From Flavobacterium aquidurense (GTDB taxonomy: Bacteria; Bacteroidota; Bacteroidia; Flavobacteriales; Flavobacteriaceae), in the NCBI GenBank assembly GCA_900107365.1, contig FNPS01000005.1:248001-312000 (forward strand): a stretch of 64,000 nt of DNA, in the 5' to 3' direction. Position numbers and translations under genes: made by a program. The first letter of the stretch is position 1; every line of letters begins with the position of its first letter. A model generated the notes under the pieces. That model saw only the letters and a program-made list of their open reading frames with translations. It was not told where the DNA came from and ran no database searches. Below are positions 51,195 to 60,050 of the stretch, piece by piece.

Positions 51195-51235
51195 TAAAGG
51201 TGCAAAGGTTCAGAGTTGCAAAGGTACAAAGGTTT
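51195..51235. repeat. 8-bp-period array (AAAGGTGC/AAAGGTTC/AGAGTTGC)
   Basis: Five units directly upstream of the SDR gene start. Confidence 0.7.
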
Positions 51236-51313
51236 ATAGATGCCAAAGCCTTAAAAAACTTAAGAAAGCCTTTTTCTTTGCGACTTCGCGGCTTTGCGAG
51301 ATTAGGTTGTAGA

Positions 51314-51766
51314 TTATTCTAAATCCAGAAAGAAGCAAATTTTGTCTTTTCCTTTTGCACCAATTCGGTTGTAGAATTTTATGGCTCTTTCGTTGAATTG
51401 TGGTGTTCGCCATTGCATGTTAACGCAGTTTTTGGCTTTTCCTATTTCTTTCAATTTGTTGATTAAAACTTCTCCAATGCCATAATTTCGGACTTCTTCT
51501 TCCAAAAACAAACAATCCATATAAATGAAATCACCAGCATTCCAGGTTGAATACGTGAAATTATAAGAAACATAACCTACAATATCATTTTCCGTAGCGA
51601 CTACTAAGCAAAATAATTTGGGATTTTCACTGAATAAGGCGCTTTTTAAACCTTCTACTTTTCCTGTCGGATTGTAATCGGCTTTTTCAAATTCAGTATG
51701 TTTTTGGCATAAAATGACCAATTTTGGTAAATCGGCTATTTCACAGTTTCTTATTATATATTCCAT
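51314..51766 (-). CDS. GNAT-family N-acetyltransferase
   Basis: 150 residues. Acetyl-CoA-binding region around LEEEVRNYGIGEVLINKLKEIG (about 88-110, Q/R-x-x-G-x-G/A type, here RNYGIG). Predicted to move an acetyl group from acetyl-CoA to an unknown amine. Its ATG lies inside the last codons of the upstream LysR gene (13-nt overlap), so the two are probably translated together. Confidence 0.9.
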   Translation of the reverse strand: MEYIIRNCEIADLPKLVILCQKHTEFEKADYNPTGKVEGLKSALFSENPKLFCLVVATENDIVGYVSYNFTYSTWNAGDFIYMDCLFLEEEVRNYGIGEVLINKLKEIGKAKNCVNMQWRTPQFNERAIKFYNRIGAKGKDKICFFLDLE

Positions 51767-52653
51767 TGCAAGTTGATTTCAGTTTGTAAAAAGGTTATAA
51801 AATGATGAAAATAGGCTGGATATTCCTGATTGTCCCGAATGGCGATAAAATGCTTTCTTTTAAGGCCGTTTTTTCCAATTTTGATGGCTCTTATTGGATT
51901 GTTCTTTAAATGTGGTAATAAAGCCCATTTTGCCATCGACATGACGCCCATATCAGCCTTTACCATTTCAAGAGAAGCTTCTGTCAATGGTAATGCGGTA
52001 ATCTTCTTCGGCGTTACTTTGGCTGGGGCCAAAATAAACTGATGAATCGTAACCGTTTCCATCGGAAGGGAATGAATCAAAAGATGTTCGGTGACAAAAT
52101 CTTCGGCAACAACATATTTTTTATTCGCCCACGCATGATTTTCAGAAACGGCCATTACCACTTCATCCTGAAAAAGTTCCAGGTATTTAATAGTATTATC
52201 ATTGATCTGATCGCTTATAATCGCAATATCAATTGTGTTGTCTAATAATTTTTGTAATGGAATATGAGTCGCTTCAGTAACAATTTTCAATTCGACATTG
52301 GGATACAACAGATGAAATTGTTTCATTACTGATGGAAGCCAGTGGTAACTGGAGAAACATTCGGTGCTAATTCGGATTTCGCCATATTCTCCAAAAACCA
52401 TTTGTTTGATTTGTGTTTCAGTTTGCGAAAGTTTTTCGAGAATTTCATTGGCAAGTTCGTAGATTTTCTCTCCTGCTTTGGTCAAAACTAATTTTTTATT
52501 TGTTCTCAAAAAAATGGCCGTTCCCAATTGATATTCAGCTTCCTTAAGTTGATGGCTCAAAGCTGATTGTGTCAAATGCAATTTATCTATCGCTTTGGTG
52601 ATGCTGCCTTCTTCGACAATCGCTTTTATCAATCTTAAGTGACGTATTTCCAT
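51754..52653 (-). CDS. LysR-type transcriptional regulator
   Basis: 299 residues from ATG 52653 (MEIRHLRLIKAIVEEGS); seven residues of possible earlier sequence are less likely. HTH at about 16-35 (SITKAIDKLHLTQSALSHQLKEAE). The effector domain has DIAIISDQI near 150 and ends about residue 290. It is divergent from a rhodanese gene across 146 nt and overlaps a GNAT gene at its end. Control of the rhodanese gene is a reasonable inference; the effector is unknown. Confidence 0.94.
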   Translation of the reverse strand: MEIRHLRLIKAIVEEGSITKAIDKLHLTQSALSHQLKEAEYQLGTAIFLRTNKKLVLTKAGEKIYELANEILEKLSQTETQIKQMVFGEYGEIRISTECFSSYHWLPSVMKQFHLLYPNVELKIVTEATHIPLQKLLDNTIDIAIISDQINDNTIKYLELFQDEVVMAVSENHAWANKKYVVAEDFVTEHLLIHSLPMETVTIHQFILAPAKVTPKKITALPLTEASLEMVKADMGVMSMAKWALLPHLKNNPIRAIKIGKNGLKRKHFIAIRDNQEYPAYFHHFITFLQTEINLQWNI

Positions 52654-52762
52654 TTTTAGAGAATTTAGATACAAAGGAACAAAATTTTAGAATGATTTTT
52701 TCATGAAAAAAAGTAATCAACTTAATGAATTCTTTTCGTTTTTATGGTATATGTTGTTCCTC

Positions 52763-52770
52763 TACTTTTG
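52763..52770 (+). promoter_or_regulatory. -7 element TACTTTTG of the rhodanese gene
   Basis: TAnnTTTG match 29 nt before the ATG. The -33 element is not clear. Confidence 0.55.
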
Positions 52771-52799
52771 AAAAAATAAAATCATAAAAACTAAAAGAA

Positions 52800-53195
52800 A
52801 TGGAAGTACAAATTAAACATTATGAAAACAAACTGGCCTTTGAAATGGATCCTTCTGATTTGTTTGATGCTTTAAATAACGGAGAAAAAGTAGTTGTTAT
52901 CGACGCCAGAAAAACATTTGGTTATGAAGCGGAACATATTCCGACCGCAATTAATATTCCGCATCGCGAAATGACGGCAGAAAGTACCCAACATTTAGAT
53001 AGAGAAGTTTTGTACGTGACCTATTGCGACGGAATTGGTTGTAACGCTTCGACAAGAGGCGCCTTGAATATGGCAAAATTAGGTTTTAAAGTAAAAGAAT
53101 TACTTGGCGGAATAGAGTGGTGGAAGTTTGACGGATACGCCACTGAAGGTACCAATGGTGTTAAGGCAGGATTGAAAATTGAATGTGCCTGTTAA
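52800..53195 (+). CDS. Single-domain rhodanese sulfurtransferase
   Basis: 131 residues. Active-site loop CDGIGC at 76-81 (TYCDGIGCNAS), with a second Cys at 81. The HIPTAINIPHREM segment near 47-58 is typical of rhodaneses. Moves a sulfane sulfur to an acceptor thiol. The loop is six residues, the sulfurtransferase length. Divergent from a LysR gene that may control it. The protein ends in ECAC, two further cysteines. Confidence 0.9.
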   Translation: MEVQIKHYENKLAFEMDPSDLFDALNNGEKVVVIDARKTFGYEAEHIPTAINIPHREMTAESTQHLDREVLYVTYCDGIGCNASTRGALNMAKLGFKVKELLGGIEWWKFDGYATEGTNGVKAGLKIECAC

Positions 53196-53199
53196 AGAA

Positions 53200-53235
53200 A
53201 AAAGGGCAAACTTCTAATTTGAAGTTTGTCCTTTT
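53200..53235 (+). terminator. Terminator after the rhodanese gene
   Basis: 14-bp stem GGGCAAACTTC/GAAGTTTGTCC with flanking A and T runs. It is placed between convergent genes. Confidence 0.85.
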
Positions 53236-53255
53236 TATATTTTTAAAAATTAATG

Positions 53256-54128
53256 CTACTCAATTTTAACGTTGTTTTTTGCTGCAATTTTTTTGAATAC
53301 ATCTTCTTTGTTCTCCGATTTCATTTTTTGATAAATAGCGCCAAGAAGCTGCTCTGAATCTTTTACATATTCTGATTTTTCATTGGTGTAGATAACGTGC
53401 GCCATGAAAATGTTGTCAAGCGCCTTTTCTTCATCATTTAGAATAAAATAATTTTTTCCGGCACCAAAGTAACCTTCAGCATTATTTGGTTGGTATTTGA
53501 TTAATTTTTCATAATAATCTATAGCAGTCTTAGAATCAGATTTTAGGCTATAAATAACGCCAATGTTCATTAAGGCCAGATCGCCTTCGGGAAAGATAGC
53601 AAGCGATTTTTTATAATATTTTATAGCATTGTCAAAATCATTCAATTGTCTGTAACAAACGGCAATATCATCTAACGCTAAGACAAAATTAGGATCTTCC
53701 TTTAGCGAGAGCTGTAAACTTTCGATGGCCATTTTATAGTTACTGGCTTTCATAAAATCTTTTGCAATTACATAAGAATTCTGTGCTTTTTCATTTTTTG
53801 AGTCGGCATAAAAAATAGTCGTTTTGTCTTCAGGTTCCTGAGGTAATAATTTTGGACATTTTTTAATAACAGCATCGCTTACCTTTTGAATCATACTTTT
53901 AATTCCGTCAACGGTATTGATCGATTCCCTGACTTTTTGGTCGTTATCGGTTAATATTGTTTCAGACATTGTGCTGGTCAGACAGTCTCTAAAGATATCT
54001 TCTGTAATAACACCTGATTTTTTTTGCAAACATTCACATGTTTTTACTGCTATTTTTTCCTCTACCGCTTGTGCATAAATACTCGGAAAACATGCAAATA
54101 CTATAAAAGCCAAGATTGTTTTTTTCAT
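53256..54128 (-). CDS. Secreted TPR-repeat protein
   Basis: 290 residues with a signal peptide (about 1-19, IYAQ). The N-terminal 100 residues have several cysteines (KTCECLQKK, RDCLTS, KKCPKLLP). From about 115 to 250 there are four TPR repeats (SYVIAKDFMKASNYKMAIESL, ALDDIAVCYRQLNDFDNAIKYY, ALMNIGVIYSLKSDSKTAIDYY, GYFGAGKNYFILNDEEKALDNI). Likely a periplasmic scaffold. It follows the M28 peptidase gene, 15 nt away, on the same strand. Confidence 0.9.
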   Translation of the reverse strand: MKKTILAFIVFACFPSIYAQAVEEKIAVKTCECLQKKSGVITEDIFRDCLTSTMSETILTDNDQKVRESINTVDGIKSMIQKVSDAVIKKCPKLLPQEPEDKTTIFYADSKNEKAQNSYVIAKDFMKASNYKMAIESLQLSLKEDPNFVLALDDIAVCYRQLNDFDNAIKYYKKSLAIFPEGDLALMNIGVIYSLKSDSKTAIDYYEKLIKYQPNNAEGYFGAGKNYFILNDEEKALDNIFMAHVIYTNEKSEYVKDSEQLLGAIYQKMKSENKEDVFKKIAAKNNVKIE

Positions 54129-54143
54129 ATAAGATATTCTATT

Positions 54144-56549
54144 TTATAAACTATTGTTTGGTTGTGGTTTAACGACTGGTACCACACTGTCTTTGATAAC
54201 AGCTAAACTATCTTTGACAGGTGCAGCTTCGATTACTGGTAACGGAGCGGTATACCTTTTGATTTTTTGCTGAATTAAAACGGCATCATTCAAAACAAAA
54301 GGCGTCGGCATCATCCAGTCTGCTCTTGGTTTAACCTGAAATAACGGATTGGTCATCAAATCAAAAGAACTCTCAATTAAGTCCATATCAAAAATGGATG
54401 ATTTATTGATGTAGAATTCCATTACAAGAGGTTCATTACCTACAACATAATAGCATAAAATCTTCATTCCGTCTCTTTCCAGTCGATTTCCTTTTTGGTC
54501 TGAAGTTGAAACCCCATTGGCCTTAAAATTATAGAAAGTCATTTTAGGATGAGCGAAAATATCATAACGATTTACCTTTCGGTTTGGTGTAATTTGAATT
54601 TTCATATAACGATTGTTACCCACAACACTGTCTTTCAGGAAAGAGATTGTTGGTTTAGGAATATCAACAACCGGTGCGATGGCGCTGTACGTAAAACCTG
54701 AACCGTATTTACTGGCAAGAGGCAACGCGTTTAAGCCAACAGCTTTTTGATTTTTTTCTCCTAAATATGTTTTAGTCCAATCGTCAAGATTTACATCATA
54801 AGTTGTCCATACGGCCGAATTTGTATTGGCATTGTAAACATATAAAAGACTATTAGATTTTGCTTCTCCGTGTTCATAGCCGGAATGATAACCTGCGTAA
54901 ACAAAAAATCCAATCGAGACAAGAAAAAAGAAGACAGTCCAGGCTCCTTTTCTAATGAAAGCTCCGAAAATTGGAAGTAATAATCCAAAAAGTAAAACAG
55001 TAAGTATTGCACTTCCAAATAGAATTTTTAAACCCAGACCAATTGGAAACATGACAATAAATGGAGCAACAATTACAAGTGCCGGAAGTGTAAATATCAG
55101 ATTTAAACCTAAACTGTAATGTTGTGTAATCACAAAAATTCCAAATAAAAAGATTCCGAAATAAACGGGAATAATAAGGAAACCAGCACCTGTTAAGCTA
55201 TTTGCCAAAAATAGATTGATGATAATCCATAGCAATAAAGGCGCTACAAAATGATTCATCGTTGTTTTTGTTTCTGAAAAGTGGTGGTAAAAAGCAAAGC
55301 AAATAGCAATGCTTAAAGTAACAAATGCTCCTATGTAAGCATGTCCGTTGTAGGTAAAGCCATTTAGTAAATCTGAGTATTGGGGATAGACCTGCAAAAG
55401 AATTTTCCATCCCAAAAATGTTACTAAACCAGCGATTATCATCGAGCCTAATAAAGGTACGAAGCCTTTAAAAATTTCTCTGAATGTGATCAATCGTTTT
55501 GCTTTTCCTATAAAAATGAAGATAATTAACAAGCCCAAAGCGATTATTGTCATCGGGAAAACCCAGGCAAACGGATAGCTTATAAACGAAAACGGAATGC
55601 TAAAGTAAACGTCATCTTCTGTAGAATTTGTTGCATTTAAGTCGATGTTTGAAAAATATTTTAATAAAGGCATCAGATACGTTCCCTGATGTGCCAATGT
55701 CATTTTGTTTAAATGCTGAACGTCATCTTGTTGGGTGTGATAGTTGTAATGCCCATCGATAAAAGCAAAATTAAATCCCTGAATATTTCCCTGTTGTCTA
55801 AAAACAGTTAAATCCGTATCGTTTGGAAGCATTTTGTAAATGCTGTACATCAATGAATTCGAAACCGGATATTTCGCTTTTGCGTTTGAAAATTCTTTTA
55901 CAAGTGCTTCATTTCCTTTGTTGGTTTCCATTAACATATAACTTGGTCCTGAAGAACCTCTGGCTTCAAAATTAATAACCAAGCCTACGTCTTTTGCCCA
56001 CGGATGTTTGTTTACAAATAAAGCGGCACCATTCAATCCTAATTCTTCAGCATCAGAAAAAAGAATTATTATATCGTTTTTTTGTGGATTTTTAGAGTAC
56101 ATAAAAGCACGAATGCCTTCAAGAATGGTCGCTACGCCCGACGCATCATCACTTGCTCCTTTTGAAAAGGAGTGCGGTGCACTGTCATAATGAGATAGTA
56201 ATAAAAGTGCTTTGGAGTTATTGGTTCCCTTAATGCGGGCCAGAATGTTTTTAGATTTTACCAGAAGCCCCTTATCGTTTAGTGTAAATCCTTCCTGAAC
56301 AGATGTCTCTAAACCAATCCGGTTCAATTCAAGTTTTAGGTAGTTTGCTACTAACTCGTGATTAGTTGATCCCACATAATGGGGTTTTTGAGCAATAATT
56401 TCGACTTGGTTTAATGCCCTTTCGGTCGAGAATTCAGCAAGAGCTTCCTCTTCTTTCGAAATCCATTGAGGCATCATGGTAGCATAAATAATACCAAGAA
56501 TTGCTAAAATGCAGACTACGGCAAGAATTGAGGTGGGTTTTTTTTTCAT
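54144..56549 (-). CDS. M28-family membrane metallopeptidase
   Basis: 801 residues. After one N-terminal membrane segment, the catalytic domain (about 60-300) has LLLSHYDSAPHSFSKGASDDASGVA, SDAEELGLNGAALF and NFEARGSSGPSYM, providing the two-zinc site. Eight or so membrane segments follow (about 325-570), then a soluble C-terminal domain rich in beta strands. Similar Bacteroidota proteins are annotated as M20/M25/M40 or M28 peptidases, and the architecture recalls ER aminopeptidase ERMP1. It probably trims peptides in the periplasm. Confidence 0.93.
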   Translation of the reverse strand: MKKKPTSILAVVCILAILGIIYATMMPQWISKEEEALAEFSTERALNQVEIIAQKPHYVGSTNHELVANYLKLELNRIGLETSVQEGFTLNDKGLLVKSKNILARIKGTNNSKALLLLSHYDSAPHSFSKGASDDASGVATILEGIRAFMYSKNPQKNDIIILFSDAEELGLNGAALFVNKHPWAKDVGLVINFEARGSSGPSYMLMETNKGNEALVKEFSNAKAKYPVSNSLMYSIYKMLPNDTDLTVFRQQGNIQGFNFAFIDGHYNYHTQQDDVQHLNKMTLAHQGTYLMPLLKYFSNIDLNATNSTEDDVYFSIPFSFISYPFAWVFPMTIIALGLLIIFIFIGKAKRLITFREIFKGFVPLLGSMIIAGLVTFLGWKILLQVYPQYSDLLNGFTYNGHAYIGAFVTLSIAICFAFYHHFSETKTTMNHFVAPLLLWIIINLFLANSLTGAGFLIIPVYFGIFLFGIFVITQHYSLGLNLIFTLPALVIVAPFIVMFPIGLGLKILFGSAILTVLLFGLLLPIFGAFIRKGAWTVFFFLVSIGFFVYAGYHSGYEHGEAKSNSLLYVYNANTNSAVWTTYDVNLDDWTKTYLGEKNQKAVGLNALPLASKYGSGFTYSAIAPVVDIPKPTISFLKDSVVGNNRYMKIQITPNRKVNRYDIFAHPKMTFYNFKANGVSTSDQKGNRLERDGMKILCYYVVGNEPLVMEFYINKSSIFDMDLIESSFDLMTNPLFQVKPRADWMMPTPFVLNDAVLIQQKIKRYTAPLPVIEAAPVKDSLAVIKDSVVPVVKPQPNNSL

Positions 56550-56561
56550 GATGAATACGTA

Positions 56562-56909
56562 CTAAATTTCTTTTTTAACAAGCATAAAATAATCATTGTC
56601 CAAAGATCGATATCCCTGGTCATACAGGAAATAGTAGGTATTGCCTGTTTTGGTGTGCAAGATATTGGTAAAGAAATCAAAATCAAAACCTTTATTGATC
56701 ATTTTGTCTCTTGTTGCTTTTGATTTTCCTTCCGTGTTTAACTCCGCCAAAATACGGTAATTTTTTCGTAATTTGTTATTTACATTTCGCATGAAATTAG
56801 TACTGTCCTTATTTATTTTGTTGTTGAAGGCATTGCGGCAGCTATCTGAACAAAACTTTTTGTCTTCGCGGCCTACAATTTTTTCGGAGCACTCGAGGCA
56901 GGTTTTCAT
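56562..56909 (-). CDS. Small zinc-ribbon protein of unknown function
   Basis: 115 residues. The N-terminus has C4, C7, C21 and C25 (KTCLECSEKIVGREDKKFCSDSCRNAF), a zinc ribbon like the DUF2116/treble-clef group. The rest is not recognised. Its start overlaps the stop of the GNAT-nitrilase gene by 4 nt (ATGA), so it is translated with it. Nucleic acid binding is possible but not shown. Confidence 0.85.
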   Translation of the reverse strand: MKTCLECSEKIVGREDKKFCSDSCRNAFNNKINKDSTNFMRNVNNKLRKNYRILAELNTEGKSKATRDKMINKGFDFDFFTNILHTKTGNTYYFLYDQGYRSLDNDYFMLVKKEI

Positions 56910-58435
56910 TGTTCGATTTTTTTAATTTCATATAAATCATGTCGTCTGTCTTTTAATATTCTGACACTTCCATGTTCATGTAGTTGTTTTAATAGGTTTA
57001 AATCAACATCTACAATAAGTGTCATTTCAGTATTTGGAGTGGCTTCGGCTTTTATTCCATTACTCGGAAAAGCAAAATCAGACGGTGTAAACACTGAAGC
57101 CTGTGCATATTGAATATCCATATTATTTACTTTTGGGAGGTTTCCAACACAACCTGCAATCGCAACATAACACTCGTTTTCTATGGCACGAGCCTGTGAA
57201 CAGTGTTTTACACGAGTATAGGCATTTTGAGTATCGGTTAAAAACGGTACAAAAAGAATATTCATGCCTTCATTGGCCATAATTCTGGAAAGTTCCGGAA
57301 ATTCAACATCGTAACAAATCAGGATTCCAATTTTACCGCAATCGGTATCAAAGGTTTTAAATTGTGATCCGCCTTTCATTCCCCAATGTTGCACTTCGTT
57401 TGGCGTAACGTGAATTTTAGTATACATTTCTGAGGTTCCATCCCGTTTACATAAAAAGCCAACATTATAAAGATCATTGTTGTCTAAATAGGGCATACTT
57501 CCGGTAATGATATTGATGTTGTATGAAATAGCAAATTCCTGGAAGCGTTTTCTGATAGGATCAGAATATCTCGCAAGTTCCCGAATTGCTTCAGCCTCTG
57601 ATAGATGATTGTAATCTGCCATTAAAGGTGCTATGAAGAGCTCTGGAAATAAGGCAAAATCGGCACCATAACCAGAAACTACATCTATAAAAAATTCTGC
57701 TTGCTCAAAAAATTCTTCAACATTATTCAATTGACGCATTTGCCACTGAATTAATCCTAATCTGATTACACTTTTTTCCAGATTTATTAGTTTCGGACTT
57801 TCATCATAATAGACATTATTCCATTCTAGCAGAACTGCAAATTCTTTTGATTCTTCGTCGCCTTCGAGATAATTTTTGATGATTCGTAAAACATGAAAAT
57901 CATTGCTCAACTGAAAAGAAAGTACAGGATCGTGCAATTCTTTGTGTTTGACTTTGTCAATATAGTTTTTGGGAGTGAGTTTCTTGGAATGTTGTGCATA
58001 ATTTGGAATTCTGCCGGCAAAAACAATAGCCTTTAAGTTTAGCTGCTCACAAAGTTCTTTACGGGCATCGTATAAACGACGTCCCAATCGCAAGCCACGA
58101 TAATGCGGATGAATGAAAACATCAATTCCATATAAGATATCGCCATTTGGATTATGGGTTGAAAAACTATAGTCTCCAATGATTTGTTTGTAATTATGTC
58201 TTTTGTCAACTAGTTTTTCATCAACAATTAAGGATAGCGCAGATCCTACAACAATTCCGTCTACTAATATAACCAATTGACCTTCCGGAAATATAGAAAG
58301 TAATCTTTTAATATCTGCTGATTCCCAGTATGAATTCGCCATTTCCGGATACGCTTCAACCATGGAATTTTTCAATTGTTTGTAATCGTCTAATTCTAAA
58401 TTTCGTAATTCAACTTTATTAATTTTTGCCTGCAT
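56906..58435 (-). CDS. GNAT acetyltransferase-nitrilase fusion protein
   Basis: 509 residues. The N-terminal 200 residues form a GNAT domain with HPHYRGLRLGRRLYDARKE as acetyl-CoA loop. The C-terminal part (about 225-500) is a carbon-nitrogen hydrolase with the Glu-Lys-Cys triad in ALFPELFIAPL, KIHVTPNE and ILICYDVEFPEL. The fusion occurs in many Bacteroidota and its substrate is not known. The Cys environment CYDVEFPE is typical of active amidases. The zinc-ribbon gene overlaps its end. Confidence 0.94.
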   Translation of the reverse strand: MQAKINKVELRNLELDDYKQLKNSMVEAYPEMANSYWESADIKRLLSIFPEGQLVILVDGIVVGSALSLIVDEKLVDKRHNYKQIIGDYSFSTHNPNGDILYGIDVFIHPHYRGLRLGRRLYDARKELCEQLNLKAIVFAGRIPNYAQHSKKLTPKNYIDKVKHKELHDPVLSFQLSNDFHVLRIIKNYLEGDEESKEFAVLLEWNNVYYDESPKLINLEKSVIRLGLIQWQMRQLNNVEEFFEQAEFFIDVVSGYGADFALFPELFIAPLMADYNHLSEAEAIRELARYSDPIRKRFQEFAISYNINIITGSMPYLDNNDLYNVGFLCKRDGTSEMYTKIHVTPNEVQHWGMKGGSQFKTFDTDCGKIGILICYDVEFPELSRIMANEGMNILFVPFLTDTQNAYTRVKHCSQARAIENECYVAIAGCVGNLPKVNNMDIQYAQASVFTPSDFAFPSNGIKAEATPNTEMTLIVDVDLNLLKQLHEHGSVRILKDRRHDLYEIKKIEQ

Positions 58436-58608
58436 ATCGTAAGATTTATCTCAAATATACAAAATTTCCATTTACAAACGTTTACAAATAGTTACAACCG
58501 AAAGTAAATAGTTGCTAACCGACTAATTTTTGAAAGCTGCCACATCTTTGCATCGTTGAATTTGACAAGCGAATTCAATTTTATAAGAACATTTAAATAA
58601 TATACGCC

Positions 58609-58941
58609 ATGAACGCAATGAAAAACAGAGTACAATTAATTGGGAACGTAGGAAACGACCCGGAAATTAAAACATTAGAAAACGGAAAAAAATTAGCGCA
58701 TTTAACTATTGCCACAAACGATCGTTACACCAATGACAAAGGTGAAAAAGTGGAGCAAACGGAATGGCATCGTGTTACAGCATGGGGCAAAACGGCAGAA
58801 ATTATCGAAAAATATGTTGTGAAAGGGAAGGAAGTCGCCATTGACGGAAAACTCACCCATAGAAGTTACGATGACAAAAACGGTGAAAAGAAATATATAA
58901 CCGAAGTTGTTGTAAATGAAATAGTATTGTTAAGCAAGTAA
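58609..58941 (+). CDS. ssb: Short single-stranded DNA-binding protein
   Basis: 110 residues with a full OB fold (RVQLIGNVGNDPEIKTLENGKKLAHLTIATND, WHRVTAWGKTAEIIEKYVVKGKEVAIDGKL). The acidic C-terminal tail (DDDIPF-type) that recruits partner proteins is absent; it stops at VNEIVLLSK. It is probably a second, short SSB paralogue. It stands alone with a CATCTTTG near -7 (58543-58550) and a terminator. Confidence 0.95.
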   Translation: MNAMKNRVQLIGNVGNDPEIKTLENGKKLAHLTIATNDRYTNDKGEKVEQTEWHRVTAWGKTAEIIEKYVVKGKEVAIDGKLTHRSYDDKNGEKKYITEVVVNEIVLLSK

Positions 58942-58958
58942 AAATTGCTATGAGGAGT

Positions 58959-58992
58959 AAACCCGACAGGTTTTTTAAACTTGTCGGGTTTT
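58959..58992 (+). terminator. Terminator after ssb
   Basis: GC-rich stem AAACCCGACA/TGTCGGGTTT with an 11-nt loop and a T tract, facing the convergent DUF2461 gene. Confidence 0.85.
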
Positions 58993-59002
58993 GCATGTAT
59001 AA

Positions 59003-59695
59003 TTATAAAACAGAAGCTCCATTTAGGTCTGTAGTTAATATTTCGCTCATATAATCAAAAAAAGGTCGCATGTTTTTGAAGGTTTCCAAAGCCTGTTCCA
59101 GAAAAAGTGGACTTAAAACTTCATCGTCAGTAAAACGCTTCATTACTAAAAACTGTCTATAACGAAGTAAACCTATAGCTTCATGATTGATATCAAAGCC
59201 TTTTGGCGCTGTTTTAAGTTGCTCGCCTTGTAAAGTTCCAAAGTTGCTTTTGAAAGTTTTTGAGTTTATTATTTTTTTCATGGATTCAGGATCATGAGCA
59301 AATTCGCTTCTTATGCGTTTTAAATCTGTGGCATTTGGTCCCCAAAATCCACCGGCAAGAAAGCTGTTTCCTTTTTCCAGGTGAAAGTAATAACCACCGC
59401 GTCTCGCTGCTGTTGCTCGTGTATAACTACCACCCCAAAAAGTTTTAAAAGGAGTTTTGTCTTTCGCGAAACGAATATCGCGATAAATTCGGTAAACGCT
59501 TTTTTTGCCGGAAGTCGTTTCCAAAACATCAGTTTTAGAAAGTTCCTGAAGCAATGCACCTGCAAAATTTTCAATATGATTTAATTCGTTTAAGTAAGTT
59601 GGTTTATTGGCCTCAAACCACGGTTTGTTATTATTTGTTTTCAGCTTTACCAAGAAATCAAGACTTGATTTAGGTATCGTAAATTGGTTTTCCAT
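59003..59695 (-). CDS. DUF2461 (TIGR02453) family protein
   Basis: 230 residues. The family hallmark NNNKPWFEANKPTYLNEL near the start and RIYRDIRFAKDKTPFKTFWGG near 68-88 are clear, with RRGGYYFHLE after. Its molecular role is not established. Full length. It follows the small Lys-rich gene on the same strand but is separated by a terminator. Confidence 0.92.
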   Translation of the reverse strand: MENQFTIPKSSLDFLVKLKTNNNKPWFEANKPTYLNELNHIENFAGALLQELSKTDVLETTSGKKSVYRIYRDIRFAKDKTPFKTFWGGSYTRATAARRGGYYFHLEKGNSFLAGGFWGPNATDLKRIRSEFAHDPESMKKIINSKTFKSNFGTLQGEQLKTAPKGFDINHEAIGLLRYRQFLVMKRFTDDEVLSPLFLEQALETFKNMRPFFDYMSEILTTDLNGASVL

Positions 59696-59748
59696 AAATT
59701 AAACTTTGAGACTTTCTATAATCAAAAGAGGTCTGCAATTTAAACAAA

Positions 59749-59771
59749 AAACCCACCAGATTGGTGGGTTT
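59749..59771 (-). terminator. Terminator of the small Lys/Cys-rich gene
   Basis: 10-bp stem AAACCCACCA/TGGTGGGTTT with a short loop and a T run on the minus strand, 13 nt after the small gene stop. Confidence 0.85.
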
Positions 59772-59783
59772 TGAATATATTGT

Positions 59784-59969
59784 TTAAGCAGTTTTTTTGA
59801 ATAAATCAAACATAGGACAACGCGAGCAGCGTTTCTTTTCGCTCTTTTTGTATTTTTCACAACAAGAAGATTTACAGTTTTCTAACTTCTTAATGTTTTC
59901 AAGGATAACTTTATTCTTCTTTTTCTTTTTATCCTTTTTTTTGTCCTTGTCTTTTTCTTTCTTGCTCAA
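59784..59969 (-). CDS. Small Lys-rich, Cys-rich protein, 61 aa
   Basis: MSKKEKDKDKKK begins a strongly basic first half. The second half has C33, C36, C37 and then RCSRCPMFD, a CxxC-like cluster of five or more cysteines. The terminator on its own strand and the absence of overlap with a larger gene support a real product. It may bind a metal or nucleic acid; no family was recognised. Confidence 0.7.
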   Translation of the reverse strand: MSKKEKDKDKKKDKKKKKNKVILENIKKLENCKSSCCEKYKKSEKKRCSRCPMFDLFKKTA

Positions 59970-60050
59970 TTTTCCTCTGTATTATAAAAACAGAGGCAAA
60001 TATAAAAGAAATATGTTATTTTTAAGTATTCTAAATAAACTTTAACTTTT

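Noticed and set aside
59797..60045. 82-residue reading frame on the plus strand, rich in Phe and Leu
   Set aside because: It is the complement of the Lys-rich small gene, and its composition is explained by that; the terminator supports the minus-strand gene.
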